Origin: Pseudomonas sp. KU26590
Lineage (GTDB): Bacteria > Pseudomonadota > Gammaproteobacteria > Pseudomonadales > Pseudomonadaceae
DNA length: 64,000 bases
Assembly (NCBI RefSeq): GCF_026153515.1
Contig: NZ_CP110644.1
Location: forward strand, 1,951,501-2,015,500
Direction of reading: 5' to 3'
In this document: positions 35,806 to 45,035 of the stretch, one piece after another
How the letters are laid out: every line of letters begins with the position of its first letter
Position numbering within the stretch: the stretch's first letter is position 1
Made by a program: the position numbers and the translations under genes
The notes under the pieces: generated by a model
Seen by the model: only the letters and a program-made list of their open reading frames with translations
What the model was told of the DNA's origin: nothing
The model's database searches: none

Positions 35806-37257
35806 ATGACCGCGCCATTGCCGAAGGGCTACAGCCCACGCCTGTACAACGAGGATCTGGGTCCCGTGCCGCAGAAGTGGACCTGGTACAACATTTTCGC
35901 GTTCTGGATGAGTGACGTGCACAGCGTGGGCGGTTACGTCTTCGCCGCCAGCCTGTTCGCACTCGGGCTGGCGAGCTGGCAGGTGCTGATCGCGCTGTTG
36001 GTGGGCATCTGCATCATTCAAGTGATCGCCAACCTGCTGGCGAAGCCGAGTCAGCAGGCGGCGGTGCCGTATCCGGTGATCTGTCGTCTGGCCTTCGGTG
36101 TGTTCGGTGCGAATATTCCTGCGGTGATTCGCGGCCTGATCGCGGTAGCGTGGTACGGAGTGCAGACATACCTGGCCTCAAGCGCGCTGATCATCGTGGT
36201 GCTGCGCTTCTTCCCGCAGATGTCGGTCTACGCAGACCCGCACTTTGCAGGGTTGTCCTACCTCGGGTGGTTCGGCTTTCTGGCGCTCTGGGTGGTACAG
36301 GCTGCAGTGTTCTGGACCGGGATGGACTCGATCCGGCGGTTCATCGACTTCGCCGGCCCCGTGGTCTACGCAGTGATGTTCATCCTCGCAGGCTGGATTG
36401 TCTGGAAGGCGGGCTGGGCCAACATCAGCTTCACCCTCTCCGAGAAATCGCTGACCGGCTGGGAAGCGTTCTCCCAAGTGGTCATGGCCACGGCGCTGGT
36501 GGTGTCCTACTTCTCGGGTCCTACGCTCAACTTTGGCGATTTCAGCCGCTACTGCCGGAGCATGTCCGAAGTCCGTCGCGGCAACTTCTGGGGCCTGCCG
36601 ATCAACTTTCTGGCGTTCTCCCTGGTCACCGTCGTGATCGTTTCGGGGACACTGCCGGTGTTCGGCGAGATGCTGCATGACCCCATCGCCACCGTGGCGC
36701 GCATCGACAATGACGTCGCGGTACTGCTCGGCGCGTTTGCCTTTGTGACCGCAACAATCGGCATCAACATCGTCGCCAACTTCGTGTCGCCGGCGTTCGA
36801 CTTCGCCAACGTCGCCCCCAGCAAGATCAGTTGGGGTGCAGGCGGCATGATCGCGGCGGTGGCGTCGATCTTCATCACGCCCTGGAATCTGTTTAACAAC
36901 CCCGCCGTTATCCATTACACGCTGGACGTGCTGGCGGCGTTCATCGGGCCGTTGTTCGGCATCTTGTTGGTGGACTACTACGTCATCAAAAAACAGCAGA
37001 TCGACGTCGACGCGCTGTTCAACGATGGGCCGACCGGGCGCTATTGGTACACCGGCGGGGTGAACTACACGGCGGTCAAGGCGCTGATCCTGGCCACGGT
37101 GGCGGGCATTGCAATCACCTTCATCCCGGCGTTGCAGCCGATGGCCAACTTTGCATGGTTTACAGGATGTTTCCTCGGTGGCGGCTTGTTTTATCTGCTC
37201 GCCAGACGTCGCCAGGCCCATGAATGCGCGGCGTTGACGCCCGTGGTGGCAGGTTGA
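35806..37257 (+). CDS. NCS1-family nucleobase/hydantoin/guanidino-type permease
   Basis: 483 residues, about 12 membrane segments. The N-terminal signature YNEDLGPVPQKWTWYNIFAFWMSDVHS is spread over residues 14-40 and is typical of NCS1 (cytosine/allantoin/hydantoin/thiamine) symporters. Later signatures are FSGPTLNFGDFSRYC and FVSPAFDFANVAP. The usual substrates are nucleobases or related heterocycles. It lies upstream of the gbuA-gbuR genes, and P. aeruginosa also has a transporter gene (PA1419) beside gbuA, so transport of 4-guanidinobutyrate or a related guanidino compound is a reasonable inference, not a demonstrated fact. Confidence 0.88.
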   Translation: MTAPLPKGYSPRLYNEDLGPVPQKWTWYNIFAFWMSDVHSVGGYVFAASLFALGLASWQVLIALLVGICIIQVIANLLAKPSQQAAVPYPVICRLAFGVFGANIPAVIRGLIAVAWYGVQTYLASSALIIVVLRFFPQMSVYADPHFAGLSYLGWFGFLALWVVQAAVFWTGMDSIRRFIDFAGPVVYAVMFILAGWIVWKAGWANISFTLSEKSLTGWEAFSQVVMATALVVSYFSGPTLNFGDFSRYCRSMSEVRRGNFWGLPINFLAFSLVTVVIVSGTLPVFGEMLHDPIATVARIDNDVAVLLGAFAFVTATIGINIVANFVSPAFDFANVAPSKISWGAGGMIAAVASIFITPWNLFNNPAVIHYTLDVLAAFIGPLFGILLVDYYVIKKQQIDVDALFNDGPTGRYWYTGGVNYTAVKALILATVAGIAITFIPALQPMANFAWFTGCFLGGGLFYLLARRRQAHECAALTPVVAG

Positions 37258-37439
37258 CTGGCATGCCGTTTGTCGCATGAAGTCTTCGGACGTGCGATTT
37301 GCAGTGTCAGAACGTCATGTAAGGCAAAAAAATCCTGCCGCGACACTCGGTAGCAGGCGTAAAGTGCGCCTTAGCACTATGATCTGCTCCATGCAGTTCA
37401 GACATTGGCTGCCGAGTATTTCCCTGAAGGGGGCGTTAT

Positions 37440-37565
37440 ATGAACAGCAAATTGCAAGAATGGCTTCACGATGTAGGCGTCGCGCTCGGGTTGATCGAGC
37501 CACCAAAGCTGCAACCCATTCCCGTGCGCAGCAATGATGATGAGCGTCGTCGTCCACGGCGCTAA
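37440..37565 (+). CDS. 41-residue protein resembling the PA1414 small-protein family
   Basis: The encoded peptide is MNSKLQEWLHDVGVALGLIE followed by a proline-rich PPKLQPIPVR and a very basic end (DDERRRPRR). An AAGGGGG ribosome-binding site sits 7 bases before the ATG. An amphipathic helix plus the PPxLQPxPVR motif plus a basic tail matches my recollection of short Pseudomonas proteins annotated as PA1414 family. In P. aeruginosa PA1414 also lies near the gbu genes and is linked to the low-oxygen-induced RNA SicX. No ANR box (TTGAT-N4-ATCAA) was found in the 170 bp upstream. Confidence 0.65.
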   Translation: MNSKLQEWLHDVGVALGLIEPPKLQPIPVRSNDDERRRPRR

Positions 37566-37689
37566 GCGCTGTCGCCAGACGCGTTGAAAAGCGGCGCTAT
37601 CGCCCGATAGCCCGCTCCATTTTTCCCGACCCTTCGGTCAACCTTCCAGTTCGCCTCAGCGACTTTTCTGAATCGATCCCATTTGCGGC

Positions 37690-37980
37690 TCAGTGGTGAG
37701 TTCGGAGCGTTTTCTCGACGAGGATCAGGTCAACCAGACCCTGCAGCGTCAGTTGGCCATAAGGTGAATGCGCTGACATAGCTGCAATATCGGCTTTGAT
37801 CTGGTCGGGAAGAACGATGCCAAAGTCGCTTTGCAGAATCGAAAAAAACTCTTTGAAGTCGGCTTCATCCAGCTCAAGCGCATTCAGCACCACGTCTTCT
37901 TCTTCCTGAATCAGGGTTTTGTCGACGAGGATCTTCCCGATCGTGTCGATCACATGCTGTCTGACATCGTTACGCTTCAT
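37690..37980 (-). CDS. Acyl-carrier-protein-like protein lacking the phosphopantetheine serine
   Basis: 96 residues. The segment LELDEADFKEFFSILQSDFGIVLPDQ aligns by eye with the helix II region of acyl carrier proteins (D-S-L-D-x-V-E-L...L-E-x-x-F-x-I-x-I-P-D). The prosthetic-group serine of the DSL motif is replaced: the protein has D-E-A. The C-terminal LTLQGLVDLIL corresponds to ACP helix IV, and the N terminus (VRQHVIDTIGKIL) to helix I. It therefore cannot be loaded in the usual way and may be a structural or regulatory ACP mimic. It stands alone between the small gene and the REP-like repeats; GAGGCC lies before the start. Confidence 0.65.
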   Translation of the reverse strand: MKRNDVRQHVIDTIGKILVDKTLIQEEEDVVLNALELDEADFKEFFSILQSDFGIVLPDQIKADIAAMSAHSPYGQLTLQGLVDLILVEKTLRTHH

Positions 37981-38212
37981 GGCAGGCCTCTGATTTGATT
38001 CAAGTGGTAATCACCCCAACATCAAAATACAGAGGGTTGTGGCAGGAATCCCCAAAAGCAACCACCCTGAAAAGCCTGCGCTGCGATGCACAACGCCGGC
38101 GGTCTTGGATTAAGGCTAGCCCAAGTTTGCGGGACTGGAATGACAGGTGTGCGGGGATTTTTTGTAACGGCGGGCAATCGCTGCGTGGCAATGGTGGCTC
38201 AGCGCGAAAATG

Positions 38213-38329
38213 GCCGGACCGGCTTTAGCCGGGAAGGCGTCAGGCGTCACACCGCAGATCTGAGGGTGTGCTTACGGGCCTCTTCCCGGCTGAAGCCGGT
38301 CCTACTAAAAGCAATGCATCCAGCCCCAA
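38213..38329. repeat. REP-like inverted repeat, CCGGCTTTAGCCGGGAAG type, copy 1
   Basis: GGACCGGCTTTAGCCGGGAA and TTCCCGGCTGAAGCCGGTCC are inverted around ~55 bp. It is followed by GCAATGCATCCAGCCCC. A second copy with the same loop sequence lies 158 bp further on. The family differs from the GTAGGAGC...-type REPs elsewhere in the window. Confidence 0.8.
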
Positions 38330-38370
38330 CAGAAGCAGAGGGCCCGATATCACTGACACACAGGGCACAT

Positions 38371-38508
38371 TGTAGGACCGGCTTTAGCCGGGAAGGCGTC
38401 AGGCGTCACACCGCAGATCTGAGGGTGTGCTTACGGGCCTCTTCCCCGCTGAAGCCGGTCCCACTAAAAACAGCGCGCCCGGTCCTACAAAAGCAATGCG
38501 TCCAGCCC
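38371..38508. repeat. REP-like inverted repeat, CCGGCTTTAGCCGGGAAG type, copy 2
   Basis: TGTAGGACCGGCTTTAGCCG and CGCTGAAGCCGGTCCCACTA enclose the same ~55-bp loop as copy 1, then GGTCCTACAAAAGCAATGCG and TCCAGCCCC repeat the downstream part of copy 1. The two copies are a direct duplication. Together they fill most of the 533-bp gap between the ACP-like gene and gbuA. Confidence 0.8.
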
Positions 38509-38513
38509 CGCTA

Positions 38514-39464
38514 TCAGCGGTGCGCCACGCCCGGCAGCACACAGAGCATTTCATAGAGCAGGTTGGCGCCCAGCAGCGAGGTGTTGCCGGTGGTGTCATA
38601 GGGTGGCGAGACTTCAACAAGGTCGCAGCCAATCAGATCCAGCCCCTGGCACCCACGAATGATCTCGATCGCCTGAATGGTGGTCAGCCCGCCGATCTCT
38701 GGTGTGCCAGTGCCCGGGGCCCAGGCCGGGTCAATGCCGTCGATGTCGAAACTCAGGTACACCGGACCGCCGCCCACCTTCTCGCGCACTTCGGCCATCA
38801 GTGGCGCCAGCGACTTGTGCCAGCATTCCTCGGCCTGCACCACGCGGAACCCTTGCTTGCGGCTCCAGTTGAAATCTTCGGCGGTATAGCCCTGGGCACG
38901 CAAACCGATCTGAACCACGCGATCGCAATCCAGCAGACCTTCCTCCACCGCCCGGCGGAACGTGGTGCCGTGGGCGATCTTCTCGCCGAACATGTGATCG
39001 TTGACGTCCGCATGGGCGTCGATGTGCACCAGCCCGACCTTGCCGTGTTTCTTCTTCATGGCGCGCAGGATCGGCAGCGTGATGGTGTGATCGCCGCCGA
39101 GGGTCAGCGGGATGATGCCGTGCTCGAGAAAACCGTCGTAGGCCTCTTCAATAATGCGCACGGCATCCAGCAGATTGAACGTGTTGATCGCCACGTCGCC
39201 GATGTCCGCCACTGACAGCGAATCAAAGGGCGCAGCGCCGGTGGCCATGTTGTAGGGGCGAATCATCACTGATTCGGCGCGGATTTCCCGAGGACCAAAA
39301 CGGGTGCCCGGGCGCAACGAGGTGCCAATGTCCAGCGGCACGCCGACGAAAGCTGCATCCAGGCCTGCCGGCGTTTGCAGGTGCGGCAAGCGCATCATGG
39401 TGGCGATGCCGGCGAAACGCGGCATTTCGTTGCCGCCCAGTGGTTGATGGAAAATCTTGTCCAC
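38514..39464 (-). CDS. gbuA: Guanidinobutyrase (agmatinase/ureohydrolase family)
   Basis: 316 residues. It belongs to the arginase superfamily, with the Mn-binding motifs LTLGGDHTITLP, HIDAHADVND and SFDIDGIDPAWAPGTGTPE. The sequence runs closely parallel to my recollection of P. aeruginosa GbuA (4-guanidinobutyrase, giving 4-aminobutyrate plus urea), including the N terminus MDKIFHQPLGGNEMPRFAGI. It is divergent from a LysR gene, exactly as gbuA/gbuR are, which is stronger evidence for GbuA than for SpeB agmatinase. Guanidinopropionase (GpuA) is the main alternative. Confidence 0.88.
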   Translation of the reverse strand: MDKIFHQPLGGNEMPRFAGIATMMRLPHLQTPAGLDAAFVGVPLDIGTSLRPGTRFGPREIRAESVMIRPYNMATGAAPFDSLSVADIGDVAINTFNLLDAVRIIEEAYDGFLEHGIIPLTLGGDHTITLPILRAMKKKHGKVGLVHIDAHADVNDHMFGEKIAHGTTFRRAVEEGLLDCDRVVQIGLRAQGYTAEDFNWSRKQGFRVVQAEECWHKSLAPLMAEVREKVGGGPVYLSFDIDGIDPAWAPGTGTPEIGGLTTIQAIEIIRGCQGLDLIGCDLVEVSPPYDTTGNTSLLGANLLYEMLCVLPGVAHR

Positions 39465-39577
39465 GGGAATGCCTCATCGGTGGTAATCAAAAGGAGCGGA
39501 AGCGGGCTTCCGACATGGCCCCGATTCTGTTGACCGGGCCCCCCGCGAACAATCGGCCAGGCGAAATACTTAGTTCA

Positions 39578-39594
39578 GATATTCCTGAAGTATC
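39578..39594. promoter_or_regulatory. Possible LysR (GbuR) operator between gbuA and gbuR
   Basis: GATATTCCTGAAGTATC is an imperfect 17-bp palindrome containing T-N11-A, the LysR-box layout, located in the 166-bp divergent region 37 bp before the gbuR start. The assignment is by pattern only. Confidence 0.4.
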
Positions 39595-39630
39595 GGGTAA
39601 GCTGCCCGGCAAATTCTCCCTGGAACCACC

Positions 39631-40524
39631 ATGCCCAGCGCGCTCCCCGACCTCAAATTGCTGCGCATCTTCGCCTGCGTCGTGCGCCATCAGGGCTTTG
39701 CGAGTGCCCAGCAGGAACTTAACCTGTCGACGTCGGCGATCAGCACCTACATGAGCCAGCTGGAATCGGCGCTGGGCATCGTGCTGTGCCATCGGGGGCG
39801 CGGCGGGTTCAGCCTGACCAGCAAGGGCGAGCTGTTTCATCAGGAAACCCTGCGCCTGCTCGGCGAGCTGGAAGGCTTCGAACTCTACGCCGCCGCGCTC
39901 AAGGGCGAGCTGCGCGGCACGCTCAATCTCGGTGTGCTGGACTCGACGGTCAGTGACCGCGCACTGCCATTTGCGGAAGTCATCGGCGCCTACAGTGCGG
40001 AGCATCCGGCCGTGCATTTGCACCTTGCAGTGATGAGTCCCTACGAACTGCAGCTGGGCGTGCTGGATAACCGGCTTGACCTGGCAATCGGGTCGTTTTC
40101 CACGCGCATGAACGGCCTGCTCTATCAGCCGCTGTACCGCGAGCAGCACTGGCTGTACTGCAGCAATCGCCACACGCTGTATGCCGAACGGCGCATCCCG
40201 GAACCTGTGATCACCCAACAACGCATGGTCGGACGGGGCTACTGGAGCCAGGCCGAACTGGCTCGCCACGGCTTCAAGCACAGCGCCGCGACGGTCGAGA
40301 GTATGGAGGCGCAGCTGATTCTGGTGCTGTCCGGCGCGTATATCGGTTATTTGCCCGAGCACTATGCGCAATCGTGGGTGGATTCCGGGCACTTGCGGGT
40401 CTTGCTGCCGGCGACCTTTGGCTATCAGGCGCCGTTTTCGATGATCCTGCGTCGCGGGCGCAGCCGTGAGCCGCTGATTCAGACCTTTCGCGATCTGCTG
40501 AAAGCGCAGCTCAATCCACTGTAG
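39631..40524 (+). CDS. gbuR: LysR-family regulator, probable activator of gbuA
   Basis: 297 residues. N-terminal winged helix-turn-helix (about 7-66: LRIFACVVRHQGFASAQQEL, then STSAISTYMSQLESALG) and a LysR substrate-binding domain from about 92 (GTLNLGVLDSTVSDRALP). In P. aeruginosa GbuR activates gbuA in response to 4-guanidinobutyrate. The divergent arrangement with gbuA supports the same role here. The downstream DTW-domain gene starts 10 bp later and may be read through. Confidence 0.85.
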   Translation: MPSALPDLKLLRIFACVVRHQGFASAQQELNLSTSAISTYMSQLESALGIVLCHRGRGGFSLTSKGELFHQETLRLLGELEGFELYAAALKGELRGTLNLGVLDSTVSDRALPFAEVIGAYSAEHPAVHLHLAVMSPYELQLGVLDNRLDLAIGSFSTRMNGLLYQPLYREQHWLYCSNRHTLYAERRIPEPVITQQRMVGRGYWSQAELARHGFKHSAATVESMEAQLILVLSGAYIGYLPEHYAQSWVDSGHLRVLLPATFGYQAPFSMILRRGRSREPLIQTFRDLLKAQLNPL

Positions 40525-40534
40525 GAAACCGACG

Positions 40535-41125
40535 ATGTCCCGTGCCCGCTGCGAACGCTGCCTGCGTCCAACCGATCATTGCCTGTGTGCGCTGATACCT
40601 TCGTTGGGCAGCCGGACGCGGGTGTTGATCCTGCAGCACCCCAGCGAAGTCAATCACGCGCTCAACACGGCGCGCCTCGCAGCCCTTGGCTTGAAGAATG
40701 CGGAGCTGCACGTAGGAGAGGTGTTCGAGGATCTGGCCCGGTGGCTAAGCCGGCCCGGTTACCGAGCCTGTTTGCTATTCCCGGGGGAGGAGGCCGTTTC
40801 CCTGACAGCCATCAGTGCCAACGATGTGCCCGTGCTGCTTGTGGTACCCGATGGCACCTGGCGCAAGGCGCGCAAGCTGCTGCACCTCAATCCGTTGTTG
40901 GCGGAGCTGCCCAGAGTGGTGCTGACAAACGCGCCGCCGTCACGCTATAGGCTGCGCAAGGCGCCGGGTCCCGACGCATTGTCGACGCTGGAGGCGATCG
41001 CCCATGCGCTGCACACGCTGGAGCCGGAGACGTCATTCGAAGGCTTGTTGCGTCCGTTCGATGCGCTGATCGACGGACAGATTGCGGCAATGGGTGAAGA
41101 GACTTTCCGCCGCAATCATTCGTAA
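40535..41125 (+). CDS. DTW-domain protein (TapT-like tRNA aminocarboxypropyltransferase)
   Basis: 196 residues. The N-terminal cysteine-rich start ARCERCLRPTDHCLCALIP and the core VLILQHPSEVNHALNTARLA are typical of the DTW superfamily. The name-giving motif appears as PDGTWRKARKLL, with D-G-T-W in place of D-x-T-W, which is the normal form. E. coli TapT (YfiP) uses SAM to make acp3U47 in tRNAs; this protein is slightly shorter but complete. Paralogues exist in pseudomonads, so the exact tRNA position is not certain. Confidence 0.85.
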   Translation: MSRARCERCLRPTDHCLCALIPSLGSRTRVLILQHPSEVNHALNTARLAALGLKNAELHVGEVFEDLARWLSRPGYRACLLFPGEEAVSLTAISANDVPVLLVVPDGTWRKARKLLHLNPLLAELPRVVLTNAPPSRYRLRKAPGPDALSTLEAIAHALHTLEPETSFEGLLRPFDALIDGQIAAMGEETFRRNHS

Positions 41126-41137
41126 AGGAGGGCTGGA

Positions 41138-41359
41138 TCAGCTGTGGAGCGAAGAGGGCAGGGCCGACTGATAAGGCCTGGCTGCCTGCATGCGAAGAAT
41201 GTAGGCCTCGGTTTCCCGCGCAGCGTCTTCCTTGCTCATGAAGGGACCTTCGAGGGTATTTTCCCGCGTGCTGAAGAAATACTGGCCATTGACACGGGAA
41301 ACACGGTCGCTGCGGAAACGTACGGTGGGTGCTGGATCTTGTTCACGCTTGCTTAACAT
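41138..41359 (-). CDS. Small DUF6316-like protein
   Basis: 73 residues starting at the ATG at 41359 (GGAGAAGG upstream), not at the longer open frame. The segment VRFRSDRVSRVNGQYFFSTR followed by E-x-TLEGPF and a helix (KEDAARETEAYILRMQ) fits the DUF6316 pattern found in Pseudomonas. Soluble, no cysteine, function unknown. It faces the DTW gene tail to tail with only 12 bp between stops. Confidence 0.65.
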   Translation of the reverse strand: MLSKREQDPAPTVRFRSDRVSRVNGQYFFSTRENTLEGPFMSKEDAARETEAYILRMQAARPYQSALPSSLHS

Positions 41360-41649
41360 GGCCTTCTCCGGGCTCTGGGTTAGTACGCTGGGCATATGAA
41401 CGGCAGTGGATGTCGGCGGCGGTGAAGAAAATCTTCCGCAGTAAAAGCAGAAACGTCCTGCTGGCCGACTGACCCTTTAAGCCGAATGGCATGGCCTGCT
41501 GAAGAGGCATTAGCCCTGCTGCCGCCACGTTACAGGGTTTGAAGGGAGTGTTTCACAAGCGTTCCATTAATTTACGCCGCTGCACCGCGTTGCTGCGCCA
41601 AATTCCCGGCGACGGCCCCACTGAGTCACCGCGCTTCAACGGTTGCGCC

Positions 41650-42256
41650 TCAGCGTTTGCCCAGCGCCTCAGCGTCGCGAATCCACTGTTGGCGCTGCTC
41701 TTCGGTAGAGCTGCGCACCGGCGAAAACTCGGTCAGTCGCGTGGTCTTGATCCCGCAGAATTCGAGGATCGTTCTGACCATCTGGCGATGGGCCGGGGCT
41801 TTGAAGACCCAGCGGAAGTATCTCGACGGCGTGTCCATCGTCACCAGCAGTTCGGCTGTCCGGCCCTTCAGTAGCTCATTGGAGGGGTGGTGCCTGCCGT
41901 GGACCTTGAAGGCAAAACCGGGCATGAACACCCGGTCGAAGAACCCACCGAGCAGGCTTGGCAAGCCGCCCCACCAGACCGGGTAAACGAACACCAGATG
42001 CTGCGCCCAGTGCACCTCGCGCTGGGCTTCAAGCAGGTCGTGCTCCAGCGTCTGGGCGGACTCGTAGCCGCCGCGCAGCACCGGGTCGAAATCCATTTCC
42101 CCCAGCTTGAGCACCCGCACCACATGGCCCTTGCTGCGCGCGCCCTGGGCATAAGCCTCGGCCAACGCGTGGCCGAGGCTGATGCTTTTGGGAGTGCCGA
42201 TGATCAGCAGAATGCGTTTGCCATAGCCTTCCAGTGGCGTGGCGCCGCTGATGGGT

Positions 42257-42264
<8 letters not shown>
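41650..42264 (-). CDS. Flavodoxin-fold NAD(P)H-dependent oxidoreductase (quinone-reductase type)
   Basis: 204 residues. NAD(P)H dehydrogenase (quinone)/NQO1-like fold: [20 protein letters not shown] for FMN-phosphate binding, [24 protein letters not shown] and [10 protein letters not shown] are hallmark segments of the YwrO/KefF/MdaB group. It probably reduces quinones by two electrons. It overlaps the end of fumC by 8 bp (the ATG lies inside ...AATGGCTGA), so it is translated with fumC, an order conserved in Pseudomonas. Confidence 0.85.
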
Positions 42265-43651
<1,387 letters not shown>

Positions 43652-43912
43652 TGGACTCTCTCCTTAAGATCGATGTGCGCAGTTTAGTAACCGGGAAGCC
43701 TGAGGGGTTCCCGGTAGCTGCTGCGCGGTCGGAACAGGTGCGCCCAGTGTGCGACAAAAGGCCCGGGCCGGTCGCCCTAAACCTGCGTATGGGCGGGTCC
43801 GTCAGGGCCTCGGGATAACCGCTCGTAGGTTCAGGGGTTGAGGGAAATGCGCAAAGCGGGGCAGAATGGCCGGCCTTGGGGTTCTGCCTCGCTTGCTAGA
43901 TAAGGAAACTCG

Positions 43913-44449
43913 ATGACCCGTCTTCGTGCCATTTGTGCTGCGGTTGCTCTGGTATGTGCCAGCGGCCAGGTTCTTGCCGATACCGCCAGCCATGAAGCCA
44001 GTGCTGTAGCGTTCCTCAAACTGGCTCACGCCGATCAACTGGGTGCGCCGGTTTACATGCAGGTCCAGCAGATGTTCGCTCAGCGTTTCGCTGAAACCAA
44101 AGCACCTGCGTCCAAGCAAGCCACCCTCGAAACCTATCAGGGCAAGGCCAATGCCGCGCTGGATCAGGTGATCAGCTGGCCAAAACTGCAGCCTGACATG
44201 GTCAAGCTGTACACCTCCAACTTCACTGAAAGCGAGCTGAAAGACCTGGTTGCCTTCTACCAGTCTCCACTGGGCCAGAAAGTCCAGGCCAAGATGCCGC
44301 AGATCAGCCAGCAGTCGTTCCAGCTGACCCAGAGCAAACTGGAAAGCGCGGTGCCTGTGGTCAACAAGCTGCTCGCCGACATGACCAAGGAACTGACCCC
44401 GGCCGGCGCCAAGCCTGCTGTACCGGCCGCTCCTGCCAAGAAGCCATAA
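43913..44449 (+). CDS. DUF2059-domain exported protein
   Basis: 178 residues. Signal peptide MTRLRAICAAVALVCASGQVLA then DTASHEASA. The DUF2059 core follows, with Y-TSNFTESELKDLVAFYQSP and LGQKVQAKMPQ, and a Pro/Ala/Lys-rich tail (PAGAKPAVPAAPAKKP). The protein is probably periplasmic, mostly helical, and of unknown role. It lies 12 bp upstream of bolA and divergent from fumC, an arrangement conserved with P. aeruginosa. Confidence 0.85.
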   Translation: MTRLRAICAAVALVCASGQVLADTASHEASAVAFLKLAHADQLGAPVYMQVQQMFAQRFAETKAPASKQATLETYQGKANAALDQVISWPKLQPDMVKLYTSNFTESELKDLVAFYQSPLGQKVQAKMPQISQQSFQLTQSKLESAVPVVNKLLADMTKELTPAGAKPAVPAAPAKKP

Positions 44450-44461
44450 GCGAAGCCTGAC

Positions 44462-44758
44462 ATGAGCATGCAACAGCGAATCGAATCCGCGTTGACGGTC
44501 TTTCAGCCCGAGTACCTTCAGGTGCTCAATGAAAGCCACATGCACAGTCGCGGCACGGACACTCACTACAAGGCGGTGGTGGTCAGCGAGCAGTTCGCCG
44601 GCCTCAACGCGGTCAAGCGTCACCAGAAGGTCTATGGCCTGCTCGGTGGTTTGATGGGGGAGTTCCACGCTCTGGCGCTTCACACCTACACCCCGGAAGA
44701 ATGGGCGAAGCTCGGCGCTGCGCCGTCTTCCCCGACCTGTGCGGGTGGGCATGACTGA
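44462..44758 (+). CDS. bolA: BolA-family protein
   Basis: 98 residues. BolA proteins partner monothiol glutaredoxins in Fe-S handling and affect morphology and stress responses. The class II KH-like fold is indicated by ESALTVFQPEYLQVLNESHM, HYKAVVVSEQFAGLNAVKRH, where the invariant His aligns, and QKVYGLLGGLM. A Cys near the C terminus (SPTCAGGHD) lies outside the conserved core. It is co-transcribed with the DUF2059 gene. Confidence 0.93.
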   Translation: MSMQQRIESALTVFQPEYLQVLNESHMHSRGTDTHYKAVVVSEQFAGLNAVKRHQKVYGLLGGLMGEFHALALHTYTPEEWAKLGAAPSSPTCAGGHD

Positions 44759-44769
44759 AGCGCGACCTT

Positions 44770-44858
44770 TGTAGGAGCGCGCTTGCCCGCGAATGCGATG
44801 TTGTCTGGTACATCTCGATGTCTGACGCGCTGTGATCGCGGGCAAGCAAGCTCCTACA
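44770..44858. repeat. REPIN (GCGCGCTTGCCCGCGA type) after bolA
   Basis: TGTAGGAGCGCGCTTGCCCG and CGGGCAAGCAAGCTCCTACA are inverted around ~49 bp; the right arm has two changes (AAGCAAGC). Confidence 0.85.
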
Positions 44859-45035
44859 GGTTGGTTGTCGCTGCTAACTGCTTGATGACCCCACCTCACC
44901 CCCGCTGATCAACCACCCTGCCTGCCCGTCGTCGATTCTTGTTAGAATCCGCGCCGCGTTGCCCGTTCGGCGCGCGTTCATCTGAATCACTCACCCGGTA
45001 GGCCCTTTGCGAGGGTCACCACCTGGAGACGCCAC

